A stretch of 64,000 bases of DNA, taken from positions 2,108,001 through 2,172,000 of the forward strand of contig NZ_CP141769.1 in assembly GCF_035621355.1 (NCBI RefSeq), read 5' to 3'. This document shows positions 38,853 to 48,084 of the stretch, one piece after another (position 1 is the first letter of the stretch; every line of letters begins with the position of its first letter). The notes under the pieces were generated by a model. That model saw only the letters and a list, made by a program, of their open reading frames with translations. It ran no database searches and was not told where the DNA came from. Origin of the DNA: Thiobacillus sp. SCUT-2. Lineage in GTDB: Bacteria > Pseudomonadota > Gammaproteobacteria > Burkholderiales > Thiobacillaceae. The position numbers and the translations under genes are program-made.

Positions 38853-41423
38853 TCAGGCCTCGGCGATGCGCCGTTCGATGTGGGCCAGGGCCGCCTCGAC
38901 CTGGTCGACGAGGATCAGGCACAGGTCGCCCGCCTCGAGGCGGGCCAGCGCGGTGTCGATGGCGAGGAACTCGCCGGTGATCTTCTCGACCGCGCGGGTG
39001 CGCGCCGCGCCGCGCAGCCCTTCTTCCAGCAGCGCGACCACCTCGCCTTCGGCGCGGCCGCGCTGGCACTGGTCCTGATACAGCACCGCCTCGTCGAAGG
39101 CGGCGCCGAGGATGCGCGTCTGCTCGCGGATGTCCTCGTCGCGCCGGTCGCCGGCGCCGCTGATGACGACGACCCGGCGCCTGGCGGGCATGGCCTCGAC
39201 CGCGGTAACCAGCGCACGAATGGCGTCCGGATTGTGCCCATAATCGGCAATGAGCGTCGCGCCGCGGTATGCGAAGCGGTTGAAGCGCCCGGGGGTGGTA
39301 TGCGCATCGCTGTCGAAGCTGCGCAGGCCCGTGCGGATCACGTCCCAGTCGATCTCCAGCGCCCAGGCGGCGGCGACGGCGGCCATGACGTTCTCGATCT
39401 GGAAGCCGATCAGCCCGTCGCCGGTAAGCGGAATCTCCGCCAGCGGCAGGCGCGTCTCGGCCTCGCCCCACGACGCGGCGATGCAGTCGCCATCCCGATA
39501 CACGACGCGCTTGCCCTGGGCGCGCTGGGCCGCGATGATCGGCTGATGCTGCTCGCAGGCGAAGAAGATCACCGTGCCCGGGCAGTGCACCGCCATGTCG
39601 ACCACTTTCTGATCGCAGGCGTTGAGCACGGCGACGCCGTCGGGGGCGACGTTCTGCACCACGACCTGCTTCAGCACCGCGAGGTCCTCCGCCGTGGTGA
39701 TGAAGTTGAGGCCAAGGTGGTCGCCGACGCCGATGTTCGTCACCACCGCGACCTTGCAGCGGTCGAACGCGAGCCCCTCGCGCAGCAGGCCGCCGCGCGC
39801 GGTTTCCAGCACCGCCGCGTCGACGTCCGGGTGCAGCAGGACGTTGCGTGCGCTCTTCGGGCCGCTGCAGTCGCCGGTATCGATGCGGCGTCCCTCGACG
39901 TAGACGCCGTCGGTCGCGGTCATGCCGACGCGCTTGCCGGCGAGCGCGAGGAAATGCGCGATCAGGCGTACCGTCGTGGTCTTGCCGTTGGTACCGGTCA
40001 CGGCGACGACGGGGATCCGCCCATCCTCGCCCGCCGGGAAGATCGCCGAGACGATGGCCTCGCCCACCGGCTGGCCCTTGCCATAGGACGGCGCCAGATG
40101 CATGCGCAGGCCCGGCGCCGCGTTGACCTCGACGATCCCGCCGCCCTGCTCCTCGAGCGGCTTGTGCACGGTCATCGCGACGACGTCGACACCGCAGATG
40201 TCCAGCCCGATCATCTGCGCCGCCTCGACCGCACGCGCCGCCACCTCCGGATGGACGTCGTCGGTGACGTCGGTGGCGGTTCCCCCGGTGCTGAGGTTCG
40301 CGTTGTTGCGCAGGATGACGCGCTCGCCCATGGCGGGCACGGTCTCGGGCGTGTAGCGGTCCACCGCCAGGCGCGCGATCGCGATGTCGTCGAGGCGGAT
40401 GCGCGTCAGCGAGGTGGCGTGCCCCTCGCCGCGGCGCGGGTCGCTGTTGATCTGGTCGACCAGCTCGCGCACCGTATGCACGCCGTCGCCGATCACGTGC
40501 GGCGGCTCGCGGCGCGCGGCGGCGATCAGCTGGCTGCCGACCACCAGCAGCCGGTGGTCGTGGCCGGGAATGAAGCTCTCGACCAGCACTTCCTCGCTGA
40601 TCGCGGCGGCGGCACCATATACGGCCATGAAATGCTCGCGGGTCAGGATGTTGACGGTGACGCCCTTGCCCTGGTTGCCGTCGCGCGGCTTGACCACCAC
40701 CGGCAGTCCGATCTCGCACGCCGCCGCCCAGCCCGCCTCGGCGTCGGTCACGACGCGCCCGCGCGGCACCGGCACGCCCGCGGCCTCGAGCAGCTTCTTG
40801 GTGAGCTCCTTGTCCTGCGCGATCGCCTCGGAGATGGCGCTGGTGCGGTCGGTCTCCGCCGCCTGGATGCGGCGCTGGCGGCTCCCCCAGCCGAACTGGA
40901 CGAGACTGCTCTCGGCCAGCCGGCGGACCGGGATGCCGCGCGCGAGCGCGGCCTGCACGATCGCGCCGGTGCTGGGGCCGAGGCGGATGTCCTCGTCGAG
41001 TTCGCGCAGCCGCGCCAGCGCGCCTTCCAGGTCGAACGGCGCGTCATCGCGTGCGGCGCGGCACAGCGATTCGGCGAGTTCGAGCGCCAGCCGCCCGACC
41101 GCCTCCTCGCTGTACTCGAAGACGGCCTGGTAGGTGCCGGGCTCCACGGTCGGCGCGGTCACGCAGAAGCTGACCGGACAGCCGGCCTGCGCCTGCAGGC
41201 CGAGCGCGGCGAAGGCCAGCACGTGCGCCACCGAGATGTCGTCCTCGAAGCCGATCGGCCGCATCGACCCGATCTCCGGGAAGCGCGCCCGCAGGCGTTC
41301 CTCGAAGCCGCCGAGCGAGCCGATCCGCGTCTCGTCGGCGGTGCAGTTGACCAGCGCCTCGATGGCCGTGTGCCGGCTCCAGAGGTTGGGGCCGCGCAGT
41401 GCCCGGATCCGTGAAATTTCCAT
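38853..41423 (-). CDS. cphA: Cyanophycin synthetase (CphA type)
   Basis: 856 residues, near the usual ~875. Polymerises Asp and Arg into multi-L-arginyl-poly-L-aspartate. N-terminal cyanophycin-specific domain (MEISRIRALRGPNLWSRHTA to about residue 160), ATP-grasp domain that adds Asp (LPVVVKPRDGNQGKGVTVNI, EVLVESFIPGHDHRLLVVG), and a C-terminal Mur-ligase-like domain that adds Arg, with an intact P-loop VTGTNGKTTTVRLI near residue 478 and YGHNPDAIRALV. AGGA precedes the ATG. Downstream of the second synthetase gene, 57 bp apart. Confidence 0.95.
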   Translation of the reverse strand: MEISRIRALRGPNLWSRHTAIEALVNCTADETRIGSLGGFEERLRARFPEIGSMRPIGFEDDISVAHVLAFAALGLQAQAGCPVSFCVTAPTVEPGTYQAVFEYSEEAVGRLALELAESLCRAARDDAPFDLEGALARLRELDEDIRLGPSTGAIVQAALARGIPVRRLAESSLVQFGWGSRQRRIQAAETDRTSAISEAIAQDKELTKKLLEAAGVPVPRGRVVTDAEAGWAAACEIGLPVVVKPRDGNQGKGVTVNILTREHFMAVYGAAAAISEEVLVESFIPGHDHRLLVVGSQLIAAARREPPHVIGDGVHTVRELVDQINSDPRRGEGHATSLTRIRLDDIAIARLAVDRYTPETVPAMGERVILRNNANLSTGGTATDVTDDVHPEVAARAVEAAQMIGLDICGVDVVAMTVHKPLEEQGGGIVEVNAAPGLRMHLAPSYGKGQPVGEAIVSAIFPAGEDGRIPVVAVTGTNGKTTTVRLIAHFLALAGKRVGMTATDGVYVEGRRIDTGDCSGPKSARNVLLHPDVDAAVLETARGGLLREGLAFDRCKVAVVTNIGVGDHLGLNFITTAEDLAVLKQVVVQNVAPDGVAVLNACDQKVVDMAVHCPGTVIFFACEQHQPIIAAQRAQGKRVVYRDGDCIAASWGEAETRLPLAEIPLTGDGLIGFQIENVMAAVAAAWALEIDWDVIRTGLRSFDSDAHTTPGRFNRFAYRGATLIADYGHNPDAIRALVTAVEAMPARRRVVVISGAGDRRDEDIREQTRILGAAFDEAVLYQDQCQRGRAEGEVVALLEEGLRGAARTRAVEKITGEFLAIDTALARLEAGDLCLILVDQVEAALAHIERRIAEA

Positions 41424-41480
41424 GAACGCGTGTTCCTGTGGGGTCTTCGGCGGCACCGTCGCGCCGCCGCGTGGTGTTCC

Positions 41481-43667
41481 TTAGTGAGGGACCGCGAGCG
41501 CCGTGACCGGCCGTGACACGCAGGTTTCGACGCCGGCGCGGATCAGTTCGAGCGGGATGCCCAGGGCCCGTGCCACGCCCAGGGCCGCCAGCACGTGCAG
41601 CGGCTGCAGCGGCGGTTCGCCGGTTCGCGCCGGCAACGCCGCCAGGTCGAAGACCGGCGTTTCGCTGTCGCCGGCCGCGACCACGAAGCGGCCGTCGCGC
41701 AGGATCACCGCCGAGCCCCCGCGCGCCCGGTGCGCGGCAATCACGGGCAGGTCCGGCTCCAGCGCGTAGAACACGACGGCGCCGTCGCACAGTTCGGCAA
41801 GCTCGGCCACGGCCGGGTCCGCCGCATGCAGCACGGCCGCGCCGTCGGGCAGCACGACGTCGACCTGGGTGCGCATCACGGTGTGCATCTGCCCGGGTTC
41901 GCGGATGTAGTACTCGGCGAGCGACGCCTCCATCCGCATATCGGTCACCACGCCGACCAGGCAGCGATCGTAGGCGTAGCCCTCGGCGAGGATGGCGCGC
42001 GCATCGTGCTCGAACACCGCCGCGTCCAGCCCGCGATTCATCAGAAGCTGCTGGCCCGTTCGCCAGTCCGCGCAGTTGCCCGCGCGGACCAGCCGCTGGC
42101 CGACGTAGAGGCCGTCGCGGCTGGCAAGCCCGGTGCGCTTGCCGGTGCAGGTGATCAGCTGGCTGACCAGATGCGCGATGGCGGTCGTCCCGTCCGAACC
42201 GCTGATGCCGACGAGCGGAATGCGGCCGGTCTCGCCATGGGGAAACAGGTGGTCGGCGATGGCCTGGCCCACCGGGCGGGGCGTCCCGGCCGCGGGCTTG
42301 AGATGCATCAGCAGCCCCGGCCCGGCGTTGACCTCGACGATGGCACCGCCCTGCTCGTCGAGCGGACGGGCGATATCCGCGGCGACCAGGTCGATGCCGG
42401 CGATGTCGAGCCCCACGACCCGCGCGGCACGCGTCGCCGTTTCGGCCACGCTCGGATGCAGCCGGTCGGTGACGTCGAACGCGACGTTGCCGTTGCGCTG
42501 GACCAGCACGCGCTGCCCGGCAGCCGGGACGCCATCCGGCGCGAAGCCCTGGCGCGCCAGTTCGAGGCCGATCGCCGGTTCTTCGTCGAGCGAGATGCGG
42601 TTGAGCGGATAGTCTTCGGCCTCGCCGCGACGGGGATCGGTATTGAGCTGGCTGTCGATCAGCTCGACCACGGTCGAGCGCCCGTCGCCGGTGACCCACA
42701 CGGCCTCGCCGCGTGCGGCCGCGACGACGCGCGAACCGACCACCAGCAGGCGATGCTCGTTACCCGGCACGTAGCGCTCGACAATGACCTCGCTGCCCTC
42801 CGGCAGCGCCAGCCGGTAGGCTTCCTCGACATCCTCGCGCGTGGTGAGGTCGAGCGAGACGCCGCGACCATGGTTGCCGTCGACCGGCTTGACCGCCACC
42901 GGCAGCCCGATGTCCTGCGCCGCCTCCCACGCGTCCTCCGGGCTTTCGACCACGCGGCCCTCCGGCACCGGCACGCCGCACGACGCCAGCAGCCGCTTGG
43001 TGAGGTCCTTGTCGCCCGCGATGCCCTCGGCGATCGCGCCCGTGAGATCGGTCTCCGCGGTCCAGATGCGGCGCTGCCGCGCGCCGTAGCCGAGCTGGAC
43101 GAGATTGCCCTCGGTCAGGCGGATGGACGGAATGTGGCGTTCGGCGGCGCCATCGACGATGCAGGCCGTGCTCGGACCGAGGCAGCGCCGGTCGGCCAGT
43201 TCGCGCAGTCGTTCGATGGTGCCGGCGACGTCGAAGGGGAGGTCGTCGATCGCAGCCAGCAGCAGATCGCGCGCCGCCAGCAGGCAGGCGCGCCCGACCG
43301 CTTCGTGGCGGGTGCGTACCGCCACCTTGTAGACGCCCCGCTCGCCGGCTTCGCGCGCCTTGCCGAAGCCGACCTTCATGCCGGCGAGGTTCTGCAGTTC
43401 GATCGCCAGATGTTCGAGGATGTGCGCCGCCCAGGTGCCCTCGCGCAGCCGCTGCAGGAAGCCGCCGCGCTCGCCGACGCCGCAGCGATGCTCGACGAGG
43501 CCGGGAAGCCAGGCGGTCAGGCGCTCGTAGAGGCCGGGAAGGGTGTTGGAAGGGGCGTCCTCGAGGTCGCCGATGTCGACCCAGGCTTCGAGGACCGGCC
43601 GGTAGGTCCAGATGTTCGGCCCGCCCAGATAGGTGACGCGCAGAAATTTGATGGTGTGGCTGCTCAT
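41481..43667 (-). CDS. Second cyanophycin synthetase-like protein with altered P-loop (CphA' type)
   Basis: 728 residues, about 130 shorter than CphA. The N-terminal domain (LRVTYLGGPNIWTYRPVLEAW) and the ATP-grasp domain (LPVAVKPVDGNHGRGVSLDL, EVIVERYVPGNEHRLLVVG) are intact. In the Mur-ligase-like domain the P-loop GTNGKTT is replaced by GSDGTTA near residue 490, losing the lysine, and the tail is shorter. So ligation at the second site is probably lost or changed. Second synthetases of this kind beside cphA are known in betaproteobacteria. It is the first gene of its transcript. Confidence 0.88.
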   Translation of the reverse strand: MSSHTIKFLRVTYLGGPNIWTYRPVLEAWVDIGDLEDAPSNTLPGLYERLTAWLPGLVEHRCGVGERGGFLQRLREGTWAAHILEHLAIELQNLAGMKVGFGKAREAGERGVYKVAVRTRHEAVGRACLLAARDLLLAAIDDLPFDVAGTIERLRELADRRCLGPSTACIVDGAAERHIPSIRLTEGNLVQLGYGARQRRIWTAETDLTGAIAEGIAGDKDLTKRLLASCGVPVPEGRVVESPEDAWEAAQDIGLPVAVKPVDGNHGRGVSLDLTTREDVEEAYRLALPEGSEVIVERYVPGNEHRLLVVGSRVVAAARGEAVWVTGDGRSTVVELIDSQLNTDPRRGEAEDYPLNRISLDEEPAIGLELARQGFAPDGVPAAGQRVLVQRNGNVAFDVTDRLHPSVAETATRAARVVGLDIAGIDLVAADIARPLDEQGGAIVEVNAGPGLLMHLKPAAGTPRPVGQAIADHLFPHGETGRIPLVGISGSDGTTAIAHLVSQLITCTGKRTGLASRDGLYVGQRLVRAGNCADWRTGQQLLMNRGLDAAVFEHDARAILAEGYAYDRCLVGVVTDMRMEASLAEYYIREPGQMHTVMRTQVDVVLPDGAAVLHAADPAVAELAELCDGAVVFYALEPDLPVIAAHRARGGSAVILRDGRFVVAAGDSETPVFDLAALPARTGEPPLQPLHVLAALGVARALGIPLELIRAGVETCVSRPVTALAVPH

Positions 43668-43929
43668 GTCGCTGGCGGCAGGGCCTTACGGAGAGATAGA
43701 GGTCAATCTAGTCTATTTATGGATTGCGGTTCGGGGCATTGTCTTGGCAATGGATCCTCTCCCTTTGTGAAGATCGCGTTACACGAAACCACACCGCACA
43801 GCATACAATAAACGCCGCCTCGGCGTGGCGGCCAGCGGCATCGGAATTGCCTCGAAATGCCCCGCCCATGGCCAAAACGCTTGCTCGGGCCCGTGCCGTC
43901 AAGGCCGATCCGGGAGCACCCCATAACTC
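43668..43929. promoter_or_regulatory. Divergent promoter region of the cyanophycin locus
   Basis: 262 bp between the synthetase genes (leftward) and the ABC-DUF1854-Tgl-like genes (rightward). A -10-like TACAAT (43804-43809) could serve the rightward genes with TTACAC (19-bp spacing) upstream; the leftward promoter is probably in the AT-richer stretch 43690-43725 (TAAATAGACTAGATT on the minus strand). AT content is higher than in flanking DNA. Both are tentative. Confidence 0.4.
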
Positions 43930-46239
43930 ATGACCCCCATGCCCACTCCACAACCCGGCCCCTCCGCGAACGTGCCCGACGCCTGGCGAGCCGCGCTCGG
44001 CCCGCAGCTGGAACCGGGCGAACAGGTCCTGGCGACGCTGGAGCTCGACCTCGACCCGCGCTTGGCCTTTGCCGCCGGGCTGGTGGTGCTGACGTCCGGG
44101 CGGCTGCTGGCGCGGACGCCGGGACGCGAAGGCTGGGAGGCGTGGCCGCTCGAAGCGGGCCTCGCCCTGCAGCATCGCGACCATGGCGGCGTCGGCACGC
44201 TGGAACTGCACGACGCCCGCGCGCGCCTCGCCGCGTGGCGCTTCACCCTCGCCCACAACGTCTCGGCCGTGCGGCTGCACGACCGCTTCGCGGAACAGCT
44301 CGCCGCGCACCTGGCAGGTACGCCCACCGCGCCGCGCGAGGAGCTCGCCTGCCCGACCTGCGGCGCGCCGCTGGAACCCGAGCAGGAGGAATGCCCGGTC
44401 TGCAGCCGCGAACTGCGCGAGGCGCCGTCGACCTGGACGCTGCTCCGCCTGTGGCGGTTTGCCCGCCCCTACAAGCATCCGCTGCTGGCGGGCTTCGTGC
44501 TGACGCTGGCGTCCACCGGCGCCACGCTGGTGCCGCCCTACCTGACCATCCCGCTGATGGACGAGGTGCTGATTCCCTACGGGCAGGGCCATCCGATCGA
44601 CACCGGGCTGGTGGCGCTGCTGCTCGCCGGCCTGCTTGCGTCAGCCGTGGTCGCGTGGGGCCTCGGCTGGGCGCGCACCTACATCCTCGCGCTGGTGAGC
44701 GAGCGCATCGGCGCCGACCTCCGCACCACGACCTACGAGCACCTGCTGCAGCTCTCGCTCGAATACTTCGGCGGCAAGCGCACCGGCGACCTGATGGCGC
44801 GCATCGGCTCCGAGACCGACCGCATCAACGTCTTCCTGTCGCTGCACCTGCTCGACTTCGCCACCGACGTGCTGATGATCGCGATGACGGCGGCGATCCT
44901 GTTCTCGATCAACCCGGCCCTGGCGCTCGTCACCCTGCTGCCGCTGCCCTTCATCGCCTGGATGATCCACGTCGTGCGCGACCGCCTGCGCACCGGCTTC
45001 GAGAAGATCGACCGTGTCTGGTCCGAAGTCACCAACGTGCTCGCCGACACCATTCCCGGCATCCGCGTCGTCAAGGCCTTCGCGCAGGAAGCGCGCGAGG
45101 CGCAGCGCTTCCGCGAGGCCAACCGCCACAACCTCGCGGTCAACGACCGTCTCAACAGGACCTGGTCACTGTTCTCGCCCACCGTCTCGCTGCTGACCGA
45201 GATCGGCCTGCTGGTGGTCTGGGCCTTCGGCATCTGGCAGGTCGCGCACGACGAGATCACGGTCGGCGTGCTGACCGCCTTCCTCGCCTACATCAGCCGC
45301 TTCTACACGCGGCTCGACTCGATGAGCCGCATCGTGTCGGTGACGCAGAAGGCGGCCGCCGGCGCCAAGCGCATCTTCGACATCCTCGACCACGTCTCCA
45401 GCGTGCCCGAGCCGGCCCGGCCGGTGCACCTGCCCCGGATCGAGGGTGGCATCGAGATCCGCGACGCGTCCTTCCGCTACGGCAACCGCGGCGTGATCCG
45501 CGGCCTCGACCTCGCCATCCGGCCCGGCGAGATGATCGGCCTGGTCGGCCACAGCGGCTCGGGCAAGAGCACGCTGGTCAACCTGATCTGCCGCTTCTAC
45601 GACGTCAGCGAAGGCGCGATCCGCGTCGACGGCGTCGACATCCGCTCGCTGCCGGTTGCGGACTACCGGCGCAACATCGGCCTCGTGCTGCAGGAGCCTT
45701 TCCTGTTTTTCGGCACCATTGCCGAGAACATCGCCTACGGCAGGCCCGGTGCCGGCCGCGCCGAGATCGTCGCCGCCGCGCGCGCGGCGCATGCCCACGA
45801 ATTCATCCTGCGCCTGCCGCAGGGCTACGACTCGCTGGTCGGCGAACGCGGCCAGGGCCTCTCGGGCGGCGAGCGCCAGCGCATCTCGATCGCGCGTGCG
45901 CTGCTGATCGACCCACGCATCCTGATCCTCGACGAGGCCACCTCGTCGGTCGACACCGAGACCGAGAAGGAAATCCAGAAGGCGCTCGACAACCTCGTGC
46001 GCGGCCGCACCACGATCGCGATCGCGCACCGCCTGTCGACGCTGCGACGCGCCGACCGGCTGGTCGTGATGGACCGCGGCCGCATCGTCGAGGTCGGCAA
46101 CCACGACGACCTGATGGCGCGCGAAGGCCACTACTACCGGCTCTACCAGGCGCAGGCGCGCAACGTCGACACCGACCTCGACGAGCAGCCCGTCGCCGGC
46201 ACCGAAGCCCGGCCCCCCGTGAAGAGCGAAGCGCCATGA
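43930..46239 (+). CDS. Cyanophycin-locus ABC exporter with PH-like domain and zinc ribbon
   Basis: 769 residues, one-chain half-transporter (homodimer expected). Residues 1-135: a beta-rich domain resembling bacterial PH domains (EQVLATLELDLDPRLAFAAG, LVVLTSGRLLART). Residues 141-158: zinc ribbon CPTC...CPVC. Residues ~175-490: type IV exporter membrane domain. NBD: Walker A GHSGSGKST near 539, signature LSGGERQR, Walker B ILILDEATSS, H-loop IAIAHRL. Overlaps the DUF1854 gene (ATGA). I recall homologues annotated as cyanophycin metabolism-associated. Substrate unknown. Confidence 0.9.
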   Translation: MTPMPTPQPGPSANVPDAWRAALGPQLEPGEQVLATLELDLDPRLAFAAGLVVLTSGRLLARTPGREGWEAWPLEAGLALQHRDHGGVGTLELHDARARLAAWRFTLAHNVSAVRLHDRFAEQLAAHLAGTPTAPREELACPTCGAPLEPEQEECPVCSRELREAPSTWTLLRLWRFARPYKHPLLAGFVLTLASTGATLVPPYLTIPLMDEVLIPYGQGHPIDTGLVALLLAGLLASAVVAWGLGWARTYILALVSERIGADLRTTTYEHLLQLSLEYFGGKRTGDLMARIGSETDRINVFLSLHLLDFATDVLMIAMTAAILFSINPALALVTLLPLPFIAWMIHVVRDRLRTGFEKIDRVWSEVTNVLADTIPGIRVVKAFAQEAREAQRFREANRHNLAVNDRLNRTWSLFSPTVSLLTEIGLLVVWAFGIWQVAHDEITVGVLTAFLAYISRFYTRLDSMSRIVSVTQKAAAGAKRIFDILDHVSSVPEPARPVHLPRIEGGIEIRDASFRYGNRGVIRGLDLAIRPGEMIGLVGHSGSGKSTLVNLICRFYDVSEGAIRVDGVDIRSLPVADYRRNIGLVLQEPFLFFGTIAENIAYGRPGAGRAEIVAAARAAHAHEFILRLPQGYDSLVGERGQGLSGGERQRISIARALLIDPRILILDEATSSVDTETEKEIQKALDNLVRGRTTIAIAHRLSTLRRADRLVVMDRGRIVEVGNHDDLMAREGHYYRLYQAQARNVDTDLDEQPVAGTEARPPVKSEAP

Positions 46240-46697
46240 CCCCGATCGAGCTCACCCGCGATGCGCATGGACGCCTGCAGCTGACCACCGCCGACGGCGG
46301 CGTGCATGCCGTCGTCCCGGTGCGCGCCTTCCCCATCGCCGCGCCGGACGAAGGCATCGCGCTGGTCGGCGGAGACGGCCACGAGCTGGCCTGGATCGAG
46401 CGCCTCGCCAACCTGCCCGATGCGACGCGCCGGCTGGTCGAGGAGGAACTCGCCAGCCGCGAATTCATTCCCGAGATCCGCCGCCTGCGGCAGGTCTCGA
46501 CCTTCGCGCTGCCCAGCACCTGGGAGGTCGAGACCGACCGCGGCGACACCCGCTTCGTCCTCAAGGGCGAAGAAGACATCCGCCGCCTCGGCGCCACGAC
46601 TCTGCTGATCGGCGACAGCCACGGCGTCCAGTACCTGGTCCGCGACCTCACGCGGCTCGACAAGACCAGCCGCCGCCTGCTCGACCGTTTCATGTAA
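46236..46697 (+). CDS. DUF1854 protein, partner of the cyanophycin-locus exporter
   Basis: 153 residues, soluble. Matches DUF1854: PVRAFPIAAPDEGIALVGGDGHELAWIERL (markers VRAFPIAAPDEGIALV and GHELAWIERL), VEEELASREFIPEIRRL, and FVLKGEEDIRRL...LLIGDSHGVQYLVRDL. Members are repeatedly found with this exporter and cphA. The start overlaps the exporter stop (ATGA), so it is probably a subunit or regulator of the transporter. No enzyme motif is visible. Confidence 0.85.
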   Translation: MTPIELTRDAHGRLQLTTADGGVHAVVPVRAFPIAAPDEGIALVGGDGHELAWIERLANLPDATRRLVEEELASREFIPEIRRLRQVSTFALPSTWEVETDRGDTRFVLKGEEDIRRLGATTLLIGDSHGVQYLVRDLTRLDKTSRRLLDRFM

Positions 46698-46713
46698 TTC
46701 CCGAGAGACCACC

Positions 46714-48057
46714 ATGACGCTCCCCCCCGCTGCCGGCGGCATCCTGATCCGCGCCGACAACCCTGCCGCCCTTGCCGCCGCGTGCCGCGACGGCCTCGCC
46801 TGGCTCGCCGCAGCGGGCCTCGATCGTCAGGTGGAGGTTTCTGAAGAAGGCCTCGCGGTGCGCTTCCGGCTGCAAGCAGACGCCGCGCGCGCCTGGGCGC
46901 CGGACTTCGACACCACCGGACTGTGCGAACGCATGGGACTCGATCCCGAGGGCAGCACCGCCGACCTCGACCGCGAAATCCTCGCCGCGATGCTGCTCGG
47001 GCCGGTCGCGTTCGAATTCCCCAGCGTCGACGAGGCGCGCTCGGCCGTCCACATCCGCCGCAACATCGTGCAGGCGGCGCGGCGCACCGCGCTCGACTTC
47101 CACACCACCGAGGCCGAGCGCCCGGCGGACTACTGGACCTACGTCGAAGGCAAGGGCTTCACGATCCTGCCGGGACGCTCGCTGACCGAGGGCCTGGTCA
47201 AGGCGACCCAGCCCGAGGTGTCGGGTCAGCTCTACGCCTTCTCGTGCTATCGCGCGACCGAGTACGTGATCCTGCTCGCCATCGCGCAGGAGCTGGCGGC
47301 CGTCAACGCCGAGCTGCTGGCGCGCCTGCAGCGTCAATGGGAAGCGCGCCCCATCATGTCGGGGCAGTTCCACGACGTCTTCCTGCACGAATACGGCTCG
47401 ATGGAGTCGCCGCTGCCGCCGAAGTACTACGTGCCCGGCGACCGCCTGTGGTTCCGCAATCCGGACGCGCGCTCGGCCGACGTCACCGGCTACGAGGGCT
47501 CGTGGGTGTTCTATCTGGGCCGCGGTCTCTTCACCAATTTCTGGAAGCGCGACCAGCCTTTCACCCTCGCGGCGAAATGCCTCGAGATCTACCACTGGCG
47601 CGACGGCGCCTATGTCGACGCCAGCGGCGAAATGCAGATGGACGAGACCGTCGTCGAGGCACGCGTGCGCGCCACGCAGAACGATCCGGTGGAACGCGAG
47701 CGCATCCTCGAACGCATGCTGCGGCTGCGCGATCCGAAGGGCGTCTACGCGGAAGGGGGCTGCATCGACACCTCGCGCGAGTATCCGCGCTGCGTCCGCC
47801 CCGGCACCGCCGACATCCGCCTGCCCGAGCCACGGGTCGCGGCCCTGTGGCGCCAGATCCGGGATCGCGTCCGCGCGCAGGCCCGCCTGAAGCTCGCAGC
47901 GTGCCTCGGCCTGCCGCTGCTGATGCCGACCCACCACGCGGCGGCCGCCCACTCGATCGCCGACGAGCTCCGCCATGCGACGCCGGCCGCGCAGGTCGTC
48001 GAGGTCGAAGCCCAACTCGCGGGCTGGCTCGACGCGCTCGGCGTCCGCCGCCCCTGA
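46714..48057 (+). CDS. Divergent relative of Bacillus spore transglutaminase Tgl
   Basis: 447 residues, soluble. Residues ~60-270 align by eye with B. subtilis protein-glutamine gamma-glutamyltransferase Tgl: LLGPVAFEFPSVDEA, the RRNIVQAARR helix, DYWTYVEGKGF, then the active-site strand LYAFSCYRATEYVI with Cys178 in place of Tgl Cys116, and GDRLWFRNPDA. The Glu before the Cys is Ser179's neighbour Ser177, and the catalytic His of Tgl appears to be Asn in LGRGLFTNFW. About 170 extra C-terminal residues are unassigned. Whether it is active is open. Lies 16 bp after the DUF1854 gene. Confidence 0.72.
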   Translation: MTLPPAAGGILIRADNPAALAAACRDGLAWLAAAGLDRQVEVSEEGLAVRFRLQADAARAWAPDFDTTGLCERMGLDPEGSTADLDREILAAMLLGPVAFEFPSVDEARSAVHIRRNIVQAARRTALDFHTTEAERPADYWTYVEGKGFTILPGRSLTEGLVKATQPEVSGQLYAFSCYRATEYVILLAIAQELAAVNAELLARLQRQWEARPIMSGQFHDVFLHEYGSMESPLPPKYYVPGDRLWFRNPDARSADVTGYEGSWVFYLGRGLFTNFWKRDQPFTLAAKCLEIYHWRDGAYVDASGEMQMDETVVEARVRATQNDPVERERILERMLRLRDPKGVYAEGGCIDTSREYPRCVRPGTADIRLPEPRVAALWRQIRDRVRAQARLKLAACLGLPLLMPTHHAAAAHSIADELRHATPAAQVVEVEAQLAGWLDALGVRRP

Positions 48058-48084
48058 GACGACCCGGCCGGCCGACGGCGGGCG

